Shown here in pieces: positions 12,788 through 24,228 of a stretch of 64,000 nt of DNA. The position numbers and the translations under genes are program-made. The notes beneath the pieces were generated by a model. It made no database searches. It had not been told where the DNA came from and saw only the letters and a program-made list of their open reading frames with translations. Within the stretch, counting starts at the first letter, position 1. Each line of letters opens with the position of its first letter. The DNA is taken from the NCBI GenBank assembly GCA_013399015.1, contig VWZX01006811.1, positions 1-64,000 of the forward strand, read 5' to 3'. The stretch comes from Galbula dea (taxonomy: Eukaryota; Chordata; Aves; Piciformes; Galbulidae).

Positions 12788-12880
12788 ATTTTGTTTGGGT
12801 TTTTTTGTTGTTGGTTAGGGTTGTGGGAGTTTGGGGGTTTTTTGCTTGGTTGATTGATTTGTTTTGGGTTTTTTTGTGAA
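12788..12880 (+). repeat. G/T-rich low-complexity tract
   Basis: The strand is almost free of A and C over about 90 bp, with words such as 'tttgggtttttttgttg' and 'ggttgattgatttg'. It is roughly complementary in composition to the A/C-rich tract at 12,296-12,342. The minus-strand 67-codon frame crossing it (rich in N, P, K and Q) is an artefact of this composition. Confidence 0.7.
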
Positions 12881-14644
12881 GCTGCTTTGCATTGTTTAAT
12901 AGACTTTAATAGAAAGTGCTTCATTTCCCATTTTTTCACCTCCCACGAAATCATTCATTCTGGTACTCCCAGCATTGGTGCAGGATATACAGAGAGTGTG
13001 TGAAAAACAGGAAACTATTTAGATCCACATTTCCAAAAGCGGCTCTTTAAACCAGCATGCAGAGCTAAGTACAGCTCTAGTCTGACCTTATGCACCCTGG
13101 GCTGTCTCACTCAACCTTACCTGGAGTCAGAGTGCCTCACCCTCCACATCCTGACAGGTCACAGGTATTACCTTCCACATAGGTCTTGGAGGGTACTTCT
13201 AATTCTAGTAGCTAAATCACATTTATTTCCTGGTGGATTTCAAAATTGAAGTTGTATTGATATGATATAGCTTTTTTTGCCTTTCCCCTGTCCCTTATCC
13301 CAGCTGTTTTCTTGCTATTTGACAGTTTAAAGAGAATTACTGAGCCTATCCTATTATCTTAGTTCTTACTGCAAATATTCTCCTGTTTTGTTTACTGTTT
13401 ATTAAAAGGTTACATGAAGCCAAATATATTTTGCACCAACTAATAGCTCTGAATAATTGATACATTAAAAACATGTCAACCAAAATACTCCCAAAATTCC
13501 AAGCAGAGAAATGTCATCTCATCTGTCTGCAACAGTAAAATTTTGATGTAATTCCTTTGCTGATTTTATAAATGACTTTCAAATCTGGCTGCATTTGTTG
13601 ATATTCTTTTCATAAGGGTCAGGTCATTCAGACTGTACACTTCTTCCCCACAATTTTTGGATTCCAATGTCAGGGTAAGTCATAGAGGAAAATCTCACTA
13701 CATTTGGGAAGTAAAGATTGCAGAGACCTGTTTGCCTTTTGCACCATTTTATTGTATAATCCATTGGATCCTTTGTTGCATCTAGCAAATCAAAATTCCT
13801 TTAAATGACCTTGTAATATCTCCTTTTTCCCCATTTTATTTTAATTGAATTTACTGAGCAGGGTGTAAACAGTAGGCTGAGAGAGCAGTAGTAAGAAAGG
13901 GTGAAATGCTAGTCCCTGTGAAATCAGTGGCAAAGATTCAGTTACACAAACAGGAGCTTAAGCAGGAACAGGAGCAAACATGAGTGTGGTAGCTACCATC
14001 TCCTGAGATCTCCACAGAGGTGAGTTTCTCTCATGAGATCTTACTGCAATCCACACAATGACTAGGGCTTCTTGTTCTGAAGTCTGAGCAGATGTCCAAT
14101 GCCTTATTCTTCCACCACCCACTGTAGGTGTTGTTGTTCCAGTGCCAGAGGCTATGGTAAAGGGTTTGTCCTGGCCACTCTCTAGGCTGCCAGCCTTCGG
14201 TTATCTGTGCAGTCAGTGGAGAGATAATAGGTCCATCTCCCTTATGGTAGATGTTCTAACTAATTTTAAAACCAGGTAAAGATAAACAATTCCAGAGGTT
14301 CAAATAGGTACCTTCCTTTTAAAAACAGTGTGGTTTGGATTTTCATAACTTTGTGTAGCAGCAAGTCTCTTAAGTAGAGAAAATAATTGCACTCCTGAGC
14401 CTCTCTTGGAAGGAGGGGAGCACCCAGTTACAGGCTGTGCAGCTCATTTCCAGTGTTAAACAAGAAACAGAGTGGACAGGCTCATTTTGACTTTTGACAA
14501 AGCAAGTACCAAGGAGTTCCAGCTTTTCAGGTGTGAGATTTTTATTACTTTTCTTAAATAGGAAGCCATGACTTAATATATAAACAAAACAAATCTCCAA
14601 TAATGAATTTTTCTATGAAAAAGTCAGTTAACAATTCATTTTCA

Positions 14645-14684
14645 ATCCATTTTTCATAGATAGAATCCATTTTTCATAGATAGA
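14645..14684 (+). repeat. Perfect 20-bp tandem duplication
   Basis: The unit ATCCATTTTTCATAGATAGA occurs twice head to tail (14,645-14,664 and 14,665-14,684) without a mismatch. It is a recent slippage or duplication event. Confidence 0.9.
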
Positions 14685-15207
14685 TGTATAAATAAAGATT
14701 TTGTACATATAGCTAAGTATGTACTCAGTAAAGGCATTTATATACAAATCTAATATTTTCTAAGTGTTAGCTGAAAATGATTTTTTTTTGTACATCCAGG
14801 TTATAAATTCCTGAAATTAGGGTTTCATAATATGGAATTGTTTAGAAACCTTTATTTACAGCAGCACCAGCAGGTACTGCAATAATGAACACTAGCCTCT
14901 AAGCTGCTCTCACTCTTGTATTCCAATCATCCATATAAATTTTTATTATGAGCCTTCTAATGAAATGTAATGTACAGTGTCTGTGCCACACAACCAACAC
15001 ACACCTTTTTCACATGTCTATGTCTTTGCTTGTCAGTAGGGCTCTGTAATTGAAAGCATTTTATCAGCTCCAGAGTAAAGGACTCATGGGTGGGAGGGAA
15101 AGAATTTAGGTACACAGCCCTTGTTGATAATGAGAGCTTCACTGTTACTAAATGTTTACTAAAGATAAGAACAAAATGTATTTGTGGCATGAACTTCAGA
15201 TAATATT

Positions 15208-15230
15208 TTACCTGCTCTTTGAGCAGGTAA
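15208..15230. other. Perfect 10-bp inverted repeat with 3-base loop
   Basis: TTACCTGCTC (15,208-15,217), loop TTT, then GAGCAGGTAA (15,221-15,230). The stem is perfect and moderately GC-rich. There is no T-run directly after it, and the stem is too short for a microRNA precursor. Its role is unknown, and it may be chance. Confidence 0.6.
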
Positions 15231-15289
15231 GCAAAACAAACACTTCACTCTATCATTTTCAGTAGTAAACTCAGAAACAATTTGCAGAG

Positions 15290-15461
15290 AGAAATAAAAA
15301 AGAAAAGAAAAAAAGAAAAAAAAGAAAAAAAAGAAAAAAAAGAAGAAAAGAAAAGAAAAGAAAAGAAAAGAAAAGAAAAGAAAAGAAAAGAAAAGAAAAG
15401 AAAAGAAAAGAAAAGAAAAGAAAAGAAAAGAAAAGAAAAGAAAAGGAAAGGAAAAGAAAAG

Positions 15462-15492
<31 letters not shown>

Positions 15493-15494
15493 GA
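15290..15494 (+). repeat. (AAAAG)n microsatellite, about 200 bp purine tract
   Basis: An imperfect A-rich start (AAAAAAAG-type units, 15,296-15,340) passes into about twenty nearly pure AAAAG units (15,345-15,444). Two GGAAAG variants follow at about 15,444-15,451, then more AAAAG up to 15,494. The plus strand is essentially all purine over 200 bp, apart from a T at 15,295. Open frames on both strands (Lys/Arg/Glu-rich on plus, Phe/Leu/Ser-rich on minus) only translate the repeat. The A-rich beginning suggests growth from a poly(A) tail, but no retroposon body is recognisable upstream. Confidence 0.95.
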
Positions 15495-18400
15495 GCAACC
15501 TTGACTCTGCTTATACTTCGCTAAATGGTGCTATTTAGACAGAGGTTAAAGCAGGGGCAGGGCAGAACCATACTTCCTCTGGGAATATTTGGAAAAAGAC
15601 TGCATAAAGTGTCTGTGATGACAGAGATTGCTCCTCTGTGTGTTCTTGACATGTTTTGGGATGTGTGGGGAAGGAATCCCACTACTCCCTTTTTCTTGCC
15701 CATCCTCTTTCTGAGTGTGTTTCCTTGAAGCTGCCAGACCCCAACTCCTCTCTTTACTTAGTTAGGCTTTCAGGTCCTTTCTTTATTCTATGCATCCATA
15801 ACAAATATATATCAACTAAATACAAGTATTATTTAGCCCCTTAGTTCTATCACTACCTAAGACAGTCCTTTAACAAATACTGCAGTCCCCAGTCACTGTT
15901 TGTTTCTAGGGAATGTCCTGACAGCTGTAAAGATCCCATGTCTTGGATATCCTCACAGATATGTGAACATAGAACAAAAGCCTTCTTCCCATGGAGGCAG
16001 AACAGCTAATTTAGCATTGCCCTAACACCATCTATGCTGGCACAGGGTACTCACAAGCTAGGGCTGGGGGCTTCCCAGCTTGTTCTGAAGCCAGCTTGCT
16101 GTTTGATCTACTCACAGCCTGGCTCAGCTAGTCAGGGACTATGTTGCTGGGGTCTCCATGAATATCAGTGTCGGGGAGAGTTCATCTTTTGTGCCATGCC
16201 TGAATTAGCAGTAACTATGATCTGAAAAGTCTAATATCTAAATTTAGTGTAGTCCTTACAGCAGCCTTTTGGAAACATGGTAAACCCACCAGTGATGAAC
16301 TTCTCTGCCACTTTAAGTCTCTGGGAAGCCTTACCTCCATGTTAGCTGTAGAGGGTCTTCATCCAGAACAGAGAGCTGCCAGGGCCTCAAGTTGAGCAGA
16401 ATTGTTTACTCAAGCATTTACCTGATTACTCACATGAGAGTGATAGGGAGTGCATTTGTTGCCAAACAGGTGCAGCTCATCAATAATGGTAGCAGGAGGT
16501 CATTTGATGACATACTTGGACACACTCTGTGTTTGTTTAGTTTTAAAAGCACTCATCTGTCAAGGGAAGAGCATCTAAAGATGCATGCCACATAAATCAG
16601 AGGAAAACCACTTCAGCACATCTCCAAATGTAACAGATGTTTTTTTGGCACTTGCACTGGCCATAAGAGTTAGTTTCTTTCCCAATTACCAGCTTTGCTG
16701 GTTGGGTCTGGAAATGGGTTTTGCTCTGCTCTTAAGAGGTTAGTGCAGGTATGACTTTTTGTCCAGGGTACTGGGAAGGAGGGGAGCTGGGGGAAATACA
16801 CACCCTGGTGCTGCTGTAGGCAGCATGGGCTGTGCCTAGAGCCAGCAGAGCTGGGAGATGCAGGGACAAACATTAGAGGTGGCCTGCACCTTGGAGCTGG
16901 ACTGAGTTTTCTGTGTTTTCTCTGAGCCATTTCTGAAGGCAGATAGGTTAGACTGTGTTTCTCTGTAGGGTATGAAAACAAATTCATTATGGATTGGGAT
17001 GTTCTATCAGCTGTTCCAGAATCTTAGGTGTGTAATGGCATGAATTTGATCTATGATGAAAACAAACTCTCTAGATCGTTGCACCTTTTCCAGATAAGTC
17101 ATATTTGGTCTGCTTCCAAAAGTCTCACATAATTGCAATGGAGTGACCAACTCTTACTCCACAGGGCTGACAGAAGGTGCTGGATTTTTCCTTGCCATAC
17201 TGCAAAATCCCACTCCTTTTCATTCAATAGCCAAAAAGTGTAATGGCTTTGCCCATGACATTTTCCTCATATATATTACAGTGGAGTCCCACCCTGATTC
17301 TGTAGGCAGCTGCATATTTAAGGATGCTCTTTCTCTTAAATGCAATTGTACACCTCCTTTTCCACCTCAGCTTTGTACAAAACCTGTAAGATCCTGAAAC
17401 ACCCTTTGGAAGCCAAGGCCAGTGCTGGCATTTGCAGATATAAAGAGCTTATAACAATTGTAATACTTGCTTTAATCTTGCTTTTCTTTGTAATAAGCAA
17501 CTGAGCTCTTCAAACTGAATACTAGAGATTCCTCCTGTGTTATTTTTGTCAATGTATTATTCTCCTTCTAAATGAATATGTGTTATTGTAGGGCTGTGAT
17601 AAGGATAATGAGATACTAGCACTGATTTATTTGCAGTACATACATATGTGTGTGTTTGTACATACATATATACAAAGGAAGGCCATGGAGCCTTATTGAT
17701 ATCAGTGCTGTTTCAAAACAACACTGCAAAAATAAACAAGCAATTGAAAAGGGCATGTGTGTGCAAGACAAGAGAGAAGAAAAAAAAAGAAATTGCAATT
17801 TTGGTATCAATTTTTAGCATTTATGACTATGATTTGTTGTGTCAGTTGTCTTACATGGGGGCAAAAAGAAGTTAAATTGCTGTGTGATTATCTTGGAAGG
17901 ATTGAAGTAATTTAAGGATGGTGAGTCTGTATCAAGGTACAGTCACATTTAGTGTTTGATTTTAAAGATCTCATTTTAGTAGTTTCTCCCTAAATTCCCT
18001 TCTCTCTTTCTCCTTCCTCCCTCCAGTTCTAGAGAAATGTAACCTTACTCTATTTAAGTATATTAGGTCTGCACAGAAGAAAGAGTATTTTGCAGAGTTT
18101 GAGATACTTTTCAGTAGACTTAAATTGAAATAGGTTATAATTCAAATGTGCAGTAAGAGAACCTTGGAGGAAATACTTCAGTGTTTGTGCTTGCTTCCCT
18201 AAGAGGAACCTTTCTGCTTAAAAAATTCTTTTTTAAAATTCACTGTTTGGAAGTAGCTGCCAGGCTTCCTATCAAAGTTTAAATTGCTGGAAAAAAAAGT
18301 TTTGGCTGATTTTCTTTTATGTCTTTCAAGCTTTTACCTGGGTATTTAAGAAAGCCTTTTGCAGAGCATGCATTTATATAAACATACTTACAAATATACA

Positions 18401-20769
18401 CAGAGACAGAAAGCAAGTGGGAGAGGAGAATCAGTAATTCATCCTATTCAGATTGATCAAGAAAATGATAGGTGTTTATCATTTGTGAAGCCCATAACTG
18501 TGTTTAGAATCATTAACAGAGCTGTAAGCAATTCACATCATGGTAAGAGAGCATCTCTTTCTCCCCACTGGGGAAGGAAGGGTCACAAACTTGCTGCCAT
18601 TCGTTCACTCAGTTATGGGAAGGAAACCTCCAGACTGCCTGTGCTGAGCTATGTGTTTGACATTGATGGGCTACCATGCCAGGTGTTTATTTCTTTCTCA
18701 CAATCCTACTGATTACCTGAATTTTAATGATTTGTGCTATGCTTTTAAAGTGAATGGAGATAGTGCATATATTAAGTAGAACAGTTAGCCTATTTCTGAC
18801 AACCACTTGCCTCTTCCTTGCTCAGTCCTTACATACAGATGTTTGTGCACTTTGCACCAACAGAAGGTTTGTCAGGAAGAGTTGTAATGAAGCCAGGAAA
18901 TTACAATCAATGATGAAAATTTGAGGGGAAAAAAAGATGAACAAGAAGCCACTAACAGCAAGAAAACAAAAAAAAGGATATATATAAAGCATATTCATAT
19001 ATATTTCATTTATATAAAGCATATAAATATAGATATGCATGGATACTGTAATTTGAACCACACCTAATAAACTGCTTGGATTTGTTGTTAGTATCTCATC
19101 CTTTTGCTTGGAGAAAATTTACAGAGTAGAATCAGCAGCTTTCATGTTAGTCTTCTCTGAAATGCAGTTCAAATTCTCCCAAATTCTCCCATCTTAAGCT
19201 GTAACTAGAAAATGGACTGGGGCAATGCAGACATCCTGAATGCCAACTGCACAATCCATACAAAATTATTTTTATAAGTGGGGAGTGTAATTGTCTTCAG
19301 CCTTAACAAACTTCAGGGATACTAATGCCAAGTTCATTCAAGTTCATAAAACTCCACAGTATCACAGCTAAGGAGAAAACCTTATCACTCAACAAATATC
19401 TGTCCATAGACCCAAAGCATTTGCTCTGAAGAATCAGTCCTGGTGTCTCAGCTGGTTGTGTATAAAGTGTGTGTTATCATTTCTTTTGTTTAACAAATAT
19501 AACAGCTGATACAGACTGCTTTATTTACAGTGTGCAGAGATTGAACTTTTCTTCCTCTTGAGACCTAATTGAAAAGTCTGTTTTTCCCTCAGTTCTCCAT
19601 TTACTTGTATTTTCAACAGCAAATTGAAGAAGCATTATGTAAATGCATGAAATTCCTGATCTTGAATTAAAATCTCCTCATTGCTGCTTTTCTCACATAG
19701 TAACCAAGGGGATCTAAAGAATGGGAATGAATTCTGGATCTCTGTCCTACTGTTATTGGAACAGAAAACAGCACAGAGGTAATTTGCTCAATCCCATTTT
19801 GCTAACACAAGGCTCTCTAGCAGCTGATCACTGTTGGAGATCTCTGAGGAGACTGTTTACTTGCCCCTGGATGGCATAGATATAGGAGAAACCACAAGCT
19901 GCAGTTGTAATTCCCCTCTTTCACCCACAGAAGCCATTATTTGCTAGCTGGAACTTATTTTCAGTAATGGATTTTGTGTTTGAGGAAGATGCCATCTTGA
20001 CAGGTTTGGTGAGTGACATCTTTCTAGAAGAGATACAGTGCTGATCACAAGACTGCATGTTTCCTCCCTTTCTGCCTACAGTGTCAACAATGCTCTGCAA
20101 AGGCTCTCTAAGGAGGAATTTAGTCCCTGTCTTGGTTAAAGGTAAAATTCATTGTTTTGCAAAGAGGACCCATGCACTAAAACTAGAATTAAATGGTACT
20201 TAACTATCTAGTCTTCAATGCAGGATAAATTTCACCTTGCTTTTCATACTCCATTGAGGGAACCAACAGAGATGACACGTGCCACTGCAAGATTTTCTCA
20301 GATGTAGTTTTAAACCCAGAAACCCAGCTGCAAATTTCTTTTGCAGCTACTACATTGATCAATACAAAAATTTGCCACAGGAGGGATGATGAAACAGATA
20401 TGGAAGACTAAATTGAAATTATTTATTTATAAAATAATGGTCCAAGTTTAAAGAAAAGCACTGTGATTTGTGCAGGCTCAAGCCAGTCCATTTCTTCTTT
20501 CTCAGGTGAATATATGTCAGTTTGTAATGTCAGAAGTCTAACTTTTCAGTTAAGAAGATTCCTAGTATTCATGATGAAGATTCTCTTTTCCTATAGGTAG
20601 GTAGTCCAGAAATTTCTAGGAAACAGCAAAAAGAGTCAACCACAATACAATCTACAATCACCGGCATGACTTATTGTGGCTGTGACTCTGCAATAAAAAC
20701 ATTTCTGCAAGAAAATCTGTTAAATTCTGATTGATACTGGTCCTTTTATTTCCATACCTTATTGTTGTA
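15495..20769. other. AT-rich non-coding stretch, no gene recognised
   Basis: Random-looking short open frames only; the longest, 117 codons at 18,359-18,712, has no recognisable motif. TG/TA-rich microsatellite-like sequence lies at 17,640-17,672. A 14-bp direct repeat lies at 18,981-19,024. No RNA gene or transposon end was recognised. Confidence 0.55.
18981..19024 (+). repeat. 14-bp direct repeat with 30-bp period in a TA-rich stretch
   Basis: TATATAAAGCATAT occurs at 18,981-18,994 and again at 19,011-19,024, inside TATA-rich sequence. It probably reflects a local duplication. Confidence 0.75.
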
Positions 20770-20770
20770 A

Positions 20771-21383
20771 CAAGAGGGCCAATGGAATTCTGGGGTGTAT
20801 TAGAAGGGTGTGGTTAGTAGGTCAAGAGAGGTTCTTCTTCCTCTTTACTCTACCCTGGTGAGGCCACATCTGGAATATTGTGTCCAGTTCTGGGCCCCTC
20901 AGTTGAAGAAGCATAGGGAACTGCTGGAAAGAGTCCAGCACAGAGCCACAAAGATGATGAAGGGGATGGAACATCTTCCTTCTGAGGAAAGGCTGAGGGA
21001 GCTGGGTCTCTTTAGCCTGGAGAAGAGGAGGCTAAGGGGTGACCTCATCTATGCTTTTAAGCGTGTTGAGGGTGTGTGTCGGGAGGATGGAGTCAGGCTC
21101 TTCTCGGTGAAGCCCAGTGACAGGACAAGGGGCAATGGCTGTAAGCTGAAGCAGAGATTCCGTGTGAACACACGTAGGAATTGTTTCCCAGTTCAGTTGC
21201 CAGAGCACTGGCACAGACAGCCCAGAGAGGCTGTGGAGTCTCCTTCTATGGAGATATTCAAAACCTGTCTGGACGCGCTTCTGTGTGACCTGGTCTAGGG
21301 AATCCTGCTGTGGCAGGGGGGTTGGACTAGATGATCTTTCGAGGTCCCTTCCAACTCCTAATATTCTGTGATTCTGTGATTTT
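20771..21383 (+). mobile_element. CR1 LINE, 5'-truncated, relatively young 3' portion with intact tail
   Basis: The element starts near 'caagagggccaatggaattc', a conserved CR1 reverse-transcriptase region. It runs through the ORF2 C-terminus, a short 3' UTR and a standard 3' end: 'ttggactagatgatctttcg' and then 'aggtcccttccaac'. It finishes with two octamer repeats ATTCTGTGATTCTGTGAT (about 21,363-21,380). The whole ORF2 tail is free of stops over 162 codons, suggesting a fairly recent insertion. Compared with the CR1 pattern as I know it, one base seems to be missing near 20,801 ('attagaag' instead of 'attaagaag'), which breaks the frame at the N-terminal side. 5' truncation is the usual outcome of CR1 insertion. 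Confidence 0.95.
20810..21298 (+). pseudogene. CR1 ORF2 C-terminal fragment (end of reverse transcriptase plus C-terminal domain)
   Basis: This is the longest open frame in the window (162 codons) but not a host gene. It encodes the end of the CR1 ORF2 protein. Residues about 10-30 carry 'LYSTLVRPHLEYCVQFWAP', the thumb-side motif of CR1/L2-type reverse transcriptases. 'RVQHRATKMM' and 'EERLRELGLFSLEKRRLRG' follow (about 41-80), then 'SDRTRGNG' (about 103-110) and a C-terminus ending at a natural TAG (21,296-21,298). A frameshift near 20,801 separates it from the upstream 'ANGILGC' segment in another frame. The endonuclease and the catalytic polymerase motifs are absent, so the product would be inactive. 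The nominal GTG start is only the edge of the open stretch. Confidence 0.9.
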
Positions 21384-21439
21384 GGGAAATATTTTAAGCA
21401 GAAAGACATTTTCTCAAGTAAGAGGTAGATTTTTATGGG

Positions 21440-21688
21440 TTGTGCAGTAGAAAAGATGTGTTGGAGAACAGCTTTCTTGCCCAGGTACTAGACAAACCAA
21501 ACAGAGAAGTAGTATTACTAGACCTATTGCTTACCAACACAGAGGAACTCATTAAAGAGGTGAAGATTGGAGACAGTCTAGGCTGTAGTGACCACATCCT
21601 GGTTCAGTTCATGATTTCGAGGAACACGAGCCTGGGAAAGGGCAAAGTCAGGACCCTGAACTTTAGAAGAGTGAACTCCAGCTGTTGA
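21440..21688 (+). pseudogene. CR1 ORF2 endonuclease C-terminal remnant
   Basis: An 82-codon open stretch within the CR1 internal fragment. It holds the 'LLDLLLTN' and 'GCSDHILVQF' blocks of the CR1 APE endonuclease. The Asp-His of the SDH motif is preserved at about residues 63-64. It ends at a TGA directly after 'FRRVNSSC', and homology continues beyond this in broken frames. It is not functional, because the N-terminal catalytic residues of the endonuclease are missing. Confidence 0.8.
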
Positions 21689-21940
21689 AAGAATTAGTGG
21701 ATGAGATCTCCTGGGAAACTGTCCTGAGGGACAAAGGAACCAAGCAGAGCTGGTAGCTATTTAAGAACACTTTTTTTAGACCGAGGGCTCTCCATTCTCA
21801 TGTGTGAAAAATCAAGCAGGGCAGGCAGGAAACTTGCACAACTGAGCAAGGACCTGCTTCTCAAACTGAGGTGTAAGAAGGAAATGCATAGCCAGTGGAA
21901 ACAGGGACATGTCAATTGGTGAGAGTACAGGAATTTGTAT
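21440..21940 (+). mobile_element. CR1 LINE internal fragment (endonuclease C-terminus and linker)
   Basis: This separate piece of CR1 ORF2 lies only about 55 bp after the previous element's tail and in the same orientation. Its first part encodes 'LLDLLLTNTEELIKEVKIGD' and then 'LGCSDHILVQF'. The 'SDH' motif is the conserved C-terminal catalytic motif of the APE-type endonuclease. The linker follows across frameshifts and stops: 'SWETVLRDKGTKQSW' about 21,703-21,747, then 'LSKDLLLKLRCKKEMHSQWK' about 21,842-21,901. Homology fades near 21,940, before any polymerase domain or 3' end. It is a decayed fragment lacking both element ends, so it came either from an internal deletion or from an older copy that was disrupted. 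Confidence 0.85.
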
Positions 21941-24210
21941 CTGCAAAGGAAATGGACTGGGGTAGTTCTAGTGGAATAAATTAGTCTGCAGTAGTTAGGT
22001 TGGAATTGTGTCTTTATGGGGAATGTATCTTAGATTATACATTATTTTATTCTGGAAAAAAGATCACATTTACAACAGTCATGATATGACCAAAAAAAAA
22101 GACAGACCTTGGAATCCAAAATAGATTGTCCACAGATGAAACTGTAGCAAATTAACTATTCCAACTAGATATTGTAGTATAAAGTATTGCACAACAGTTG
22201 TTCTGGCCAGGGCTGTTAGTGGAAAGAGGTCCCTGAAATATGCTCTAGAACAGACAACTCAGATGCTGCAGCCAGTGTAGATTAAATTATACTGACTCTC
22301 AGTATTTAACTAAATGTTCACATCAGAAGTTGTGTACCAAAAGGTTGTTTTAGTATTAACTGGTCTAATGCAAGATATTACATCTATATTCAACCATTTC
22401 ATTGCCACTGGTCTAATACCACTGCAGCTGCAGCAAATTACTACTAAAGGATTAAATCTAGAAGGATTTAACTCACCATGGAAATTATCATGTGCTTGAC
22501 AGTCCTTCACAGTATGCTGTAATCCAGAATAATGATTCATTGTATGAAAAATACCTCCTAGTCTGCAAATCTTTTCTCTCAAAAAGTTGGTGATGACTGA
22601 AGAAAAGAAAAAGAAATGAGGTTCATAAAGATCTTAACTCTACTACTTAGGTACAATTTTTTTATGTGTTAGTAAAAGATCTTACTTTACAGAAGTGTTA
22701 ATTCCAAGGTAACTAATTTAAATCAATGTGATTTTTTTTTTCAGCAGAGTCTCTCACCTGGTACCTGTGAGCAGTTTTAGACACATACATGCCTTAAAAA
22801 TGTCTACTGCAAAATCAGGCCTCTCTACTGAAGAAACTACCCCTTGTGTGCAGCTCAGACCATCCTACACAGAAAAGTAGAAGGTGTCAGAAACCTGTAT
22901 GAGCACTGGGTGTGCAGTGGCTGCAGAATGGTAGATGCACATGTGACCATCACCATTTAAAGAAATCACTTAGCTACAGAAACCCTACTTTATTTTCTTC
23001 CTGCTGATAAGATACAAATTCTCTGCCATCCTATTTTTAATACAGAATCACAATCCCTTATTTTGCTTAGCCTGATAGTCACTTTAGATGCTTCAGATGT
23101 GTGCTGTACCAGAAAGATGTTACTTTACTTGGGCATTATAGAAAACTACCATTAGCATTTTCATTTTGGGGAAAAAAGGCTCTGGAGTTTTCAGGAAACC
23201 ACGATCCTAGATGTATGTCTCATGAAGGTGACAGCTCCAGCAGTACATTGACTCTTCCTATGGTGTTCTAAGTTGACTCAAACCCCTCCTCCCCACAAAA
23301 ATAGACACTTCTTGAAGTGCTTACTCACTGTTCTCACATTCTGAAGAAATTTAAAATATTAATTTTAGTCCAATTTTGAGTTACAGTAAAACAGAAAAGC
23401 AGACTGACTACTTTCCTTTTAGTTTTCTAGGTCTCTTTGTCCTTGAAGACCTGAAGCCCTGGGCAGCTTCAGGAAGGGAACTGTGCAAACTACATAAAGA
23501 AAATGCTCACAGCAGTGTGGTAACAAGTGGTGAATATTTACCTCAGATCTTACAAGACAAATCTTAACATATATCAATCTGAGTATGAAATAGTCTCTTA
23601 ATGGAATTGATTTGACTTTTATCATTTATAATTAAGCATCACAAAGCATCTAGGAGTATGGTATCAAGGAAAAAGAGATGAGTTAGCTGAGGTCAGAAAA
23701 TGTTTCAGTAGAAAGTGCTTGAGTTCTGAGAATATCTTTCAATTATTTTAGAGATTCATAGTATAAATGTCTCCATCTGAATAGCTGCTGAGACTTGCTT
23801 TTAAAAAGTCAACAGATAGAGGTAGATGACTGTGGAATATTATTAATCAAACACTGAAGTTTCTCTGCTGAAGTAAATGTCTAAAATGCATTGGAAAATG
23901 TAAAATTCACTGTAAATAGTGAAGGTAAGTAAGATGAATCTCAGCTGTTATGCCTTCCAACTTTGTAGGTGTATAAAAGGTGGGAAAGTCTACCCCTTCT
24001 CTGTTACCTCCAAAGAAGACAGGCACAACTGGAACTCAGATATTGCAGGAACTTTTCCCAGCTGAATGAGAACAGACATCGTCCCATCTCCTTGTCTAGG
24101 GAACCTGCCAGAGCTGATAGCTGCTGCATACTGCAGAAGGAACAAAGCCTAACCACAGATTAGTTTCAGGATAAAATTTTCTTCTCACTCTTCCAAAAGA
24201 GAGGATAGGG

Positions 24211-24228
24211 TTTTTTTTTAAAAAAAAA
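24211..24228. repeat. T9A9 palindrome
   Basis: Nine T are followed directly by nine A, a perfect self-complementary tract. Such T-then-A tracts disfavour nucleosomes and can extrude weakly. They are common in AT-rich DNA. Confidence 0.9.

Larger units (their letters stand above)
11589..15289. other. AT-rich non-coding stretch, no gene recognised
   Basis: No convincing exon, RNA gene or recognisable transposon. It includes an A/C-rich and a G/T-rich tract (12.3 and 12.8 kb), a 20-bp tandem duplication at 14,645 and a perfect small hairpin at 15,208, each listed separately. Confidence 0.55.

Noticed and set aside
15282..15524. Lys/Arg/Glu-rich frame on plus and Phe/Leu/Ser-rich frame on minus, resembling a nuclear-localisation or membrane protein
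   Set aside because: Both are translations of the AAAAG microsatellite.
21032..21409. 125-codon minus-strand open frame
   Set aside because: Antisense shadow of the CR1 ORF2 fragment on the plus strand.
23971..23978. TATAAAAG, a TATA-box-like word
   Set aside because: No GC-rich sequence, initiator, exon or other promoter element is nearby. Such words are expected by chance in AT-rich DNA.
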